Shown: positions 63,226 through 64,000 of the stretch, piece after piece
Layout of the letters: each line of letters begins with the position of its first letter
How positions within the stretch are numbered: the stretch's first letter is position 1
Assembly: GCF_003751635.1 (NCBI RefSeq)
Contig: NZ_RJVI01000002.1
Span: 855,986-919,985, forward strand
DNA: 64,000 nucleotides
Direction of reading: 5' to 3'
Origin: Inmirania thermothiophila
Lineage (GTDB): Bacteria > Pseudomonadota > Gammaproteobacteria > DSM-100275
Made by a program: the position numbers and the translations under genes
Notes under the pieces: model-generated
What the model was told of the DNA's origin: nothing
What the model saw: only the letters and a program-made list of their open reading frames with translations
Databases searched by the model: none

Positions 63226-64000
63226 CTACCCGCCGCCCGACGCCGCCGCCGTGATCCGCGTCACATGGCGGCGCGGAGCCACCCCGAGGGCCTCGGCGAG
63301 GGCGTCCACGAGTCCGGCGCGGGCGGCCTCGGCGAAGTCGTGCCCGACCCCCGGAAGCACCCGCAGACGCACCGGGGCGCCGCCGGCCCGCCGCCGGGCC
63401 CTCAGCGCCGCCACCCAGCGCCGGGCCCGCTCGAGCCGGTTGCGGCCGAGGAGGCGGTCGACGGCGGGGTCGGCGTTGAGGCTGACGTCGCGACGGGTGT
63501 CGTCCGCCCCCACCACCACGGTGACGGGCAACCGCAGGAAGCCGGCGAGATCCACTGCGGCGGGCGCGGTCCCCGGCGCGACCCCCAGCGGCCAGGGCAG
63601 GGCCGGATCCGGCAGCGTGTACCAGCCGGCGGCGCCCAGGAGCAGGGACTCGATGCGCCCCGGCCGGAGCATGGCGTAGCGGTGCGCGAACTGCGCCCCG
63701 CCCGAGAACCCGACGAGGACGAAACGGGGGAAGGGCCGCCCGGCGCGCGCCGCGGCGTCGGCCACCACGTCCTCCACCGCCTCGGCGGCCCCGGCGCGCA
63801 GCCGCTGGAAGCCCCGGAACCGCCCCGGCGGCAGCAGCGGCGCCACCACGGCGTAGCCGGCCGCGGCCGCCGCGGGCGCCAGCCGCCGCACGTGCTCGGC
63901 GGCGTTGCGCGAGATCCCGTGCACCGAAACCACCAGCCCCGCCGGCCGCTCCTCCGGGAACCAGGCGTGATAGCGCACGCCCTCCGGGGTGCGCAGCCGC
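63226..64000 (-). CDS. alpha/beta hydrolase, 5' end outside window (partial)
   Basis: At least 258 residues of an esterase/depolymerase-like alpha/beta hydrolase. It has VVSVHGISRNAAEHVRRL (oxyanion region), the nucleophile elbow VLVGFSGGAQFAHRYAML, LPVTVVVGADDTRRD (acid) and VLPGVGHDFAEAA (His). A GTG at 63978 could start it, but the upstream codons read RLRTPEG in frame and look like real coding sequence, so the gene probably runs past base 64000. A terminator follows its stop. Substrate unknown; polyhydroxyalkanoate or peptide esterase types are possible. Confidence 0.8.
   Translation of the reverse strand, partial: RLRTPEGVRYHAWFPEERPAGLVVSVHGISRNAAEHVRRLAPAAAAAGYAVVAPLLPPGRFRGFQRLRAGAAEAVEDVVADAAARAGRPFPRFVLVGFSGGAQFAHRYAMLRPGRIESLLLGAAGWYTLPDPALPWPLGVAPGTAPAAVDLAGFLRLPVTVVVGADDTRRDVSLNADPAVDRLLGRNRLERARRWVAALRARRRAGGAPVRLRVLPGVGHDFAEAARAGLVDALAEALGVAPRRHVTRITAAASGGG

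Overview
The window is about 64 kb of very G+C-rich bacterial chromosome (above 70% G+C by eye), densely coded on both strands. I see no rRNA, tRNA, CRISPR array, insertion sequence or prophage. The gene families (DUF1820, MsrPQ, HtpG, phosphatidylserine decarboxylase, a cox cluster with DUF2244 and DUF2909 partners, PhoP-like signalling with PepSY and glycine-zipper partners) suggest a Gammaproteobacterium, perhaps near the Chromatiales/Ectothiorhodospiraceae. The host assignment is inference. A group 3b [NiFe] hydrogenase, a caa3-type oxidase locus and a sulfurtransferase fit a chemolithotrophic or mixotrophic life style.

Layout. 1-7.3 kb: DUF1820, Nudix, DAHP synthase, a K+ channel, a cupredoxin-like protein, GNAT, a polar amino-acid ABC transporter and a ketopantoate reductase-like gene. 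7.4-12 kb: peroxiredoxin, a DksA/TraR zinc-finger protein followed by a 130-bp tandem repeat, an old yellow enzyme, and htpG with a sigma-32-like promoter. 12-17.8 kb: gluconeogenic/glycolytic cluster pgm-ppsA-gpmI. 17.8-22.3 kb (minus strand): complete group 3b hydrogenase operon hydBGDA plus its endopeptidase. 22.5-27 kb: sulfurtransferase, transporter, psd, a flavin oxidoreductase and an MBL hydrolase. 27-33.6 kb: a CoA-ester cluster with mesaconyl-CoA hydratase, three HpcH/CitE-type lyase paralogs and an AMP-forming acyl-CoA ligase, followed by a B12-binding-type protein. 33.6-40.2 kb: Nudix, a glycine-zipper/PepSY/two-component set, cytochrome c5, an MFS carrier and a phosphodiesterase.

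40.3-46 kb is a cytochrome c oxidase locus with several lesions. coxB has an in-frame amber codon, no ctaG is present, and a SURF1 5' half is joined directly to the 3' part of a DUF2189 gene. Genes usually found between the two (cox15, ctaB, sco) are missing. A similar clean loss removes lobe 2 of the amino-acid binding protein at 4.0 kb. Either this genome is shedding these systems or the assembly has dropped sequence; read mapping would decide.

46-64 kb: glutathionyl-hydroquinone reductase, leucine dehydrogenase-type enzyme, lipoprotein, EamA transporter, galE-ComEC-like-VanZ operon, a very large GAF/PAS/GGDEF/EAL protein, a DUF815 ATPase, msrPQ, a glycosyltransferase/debranching-enzyme pair, an FAH-family hydrolase and a partial alpha/beta hydrolase.

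Most worth following up: the mesaconyl-CoA cluster, where one lyase paralog has lost catalytic residues and a PhaR-like operator sits between the divergent transcripts; the damaged oxidase locus; and the ABC transporter with a lobe-less binding protein and a permease carrying an extra periplasmic domain.
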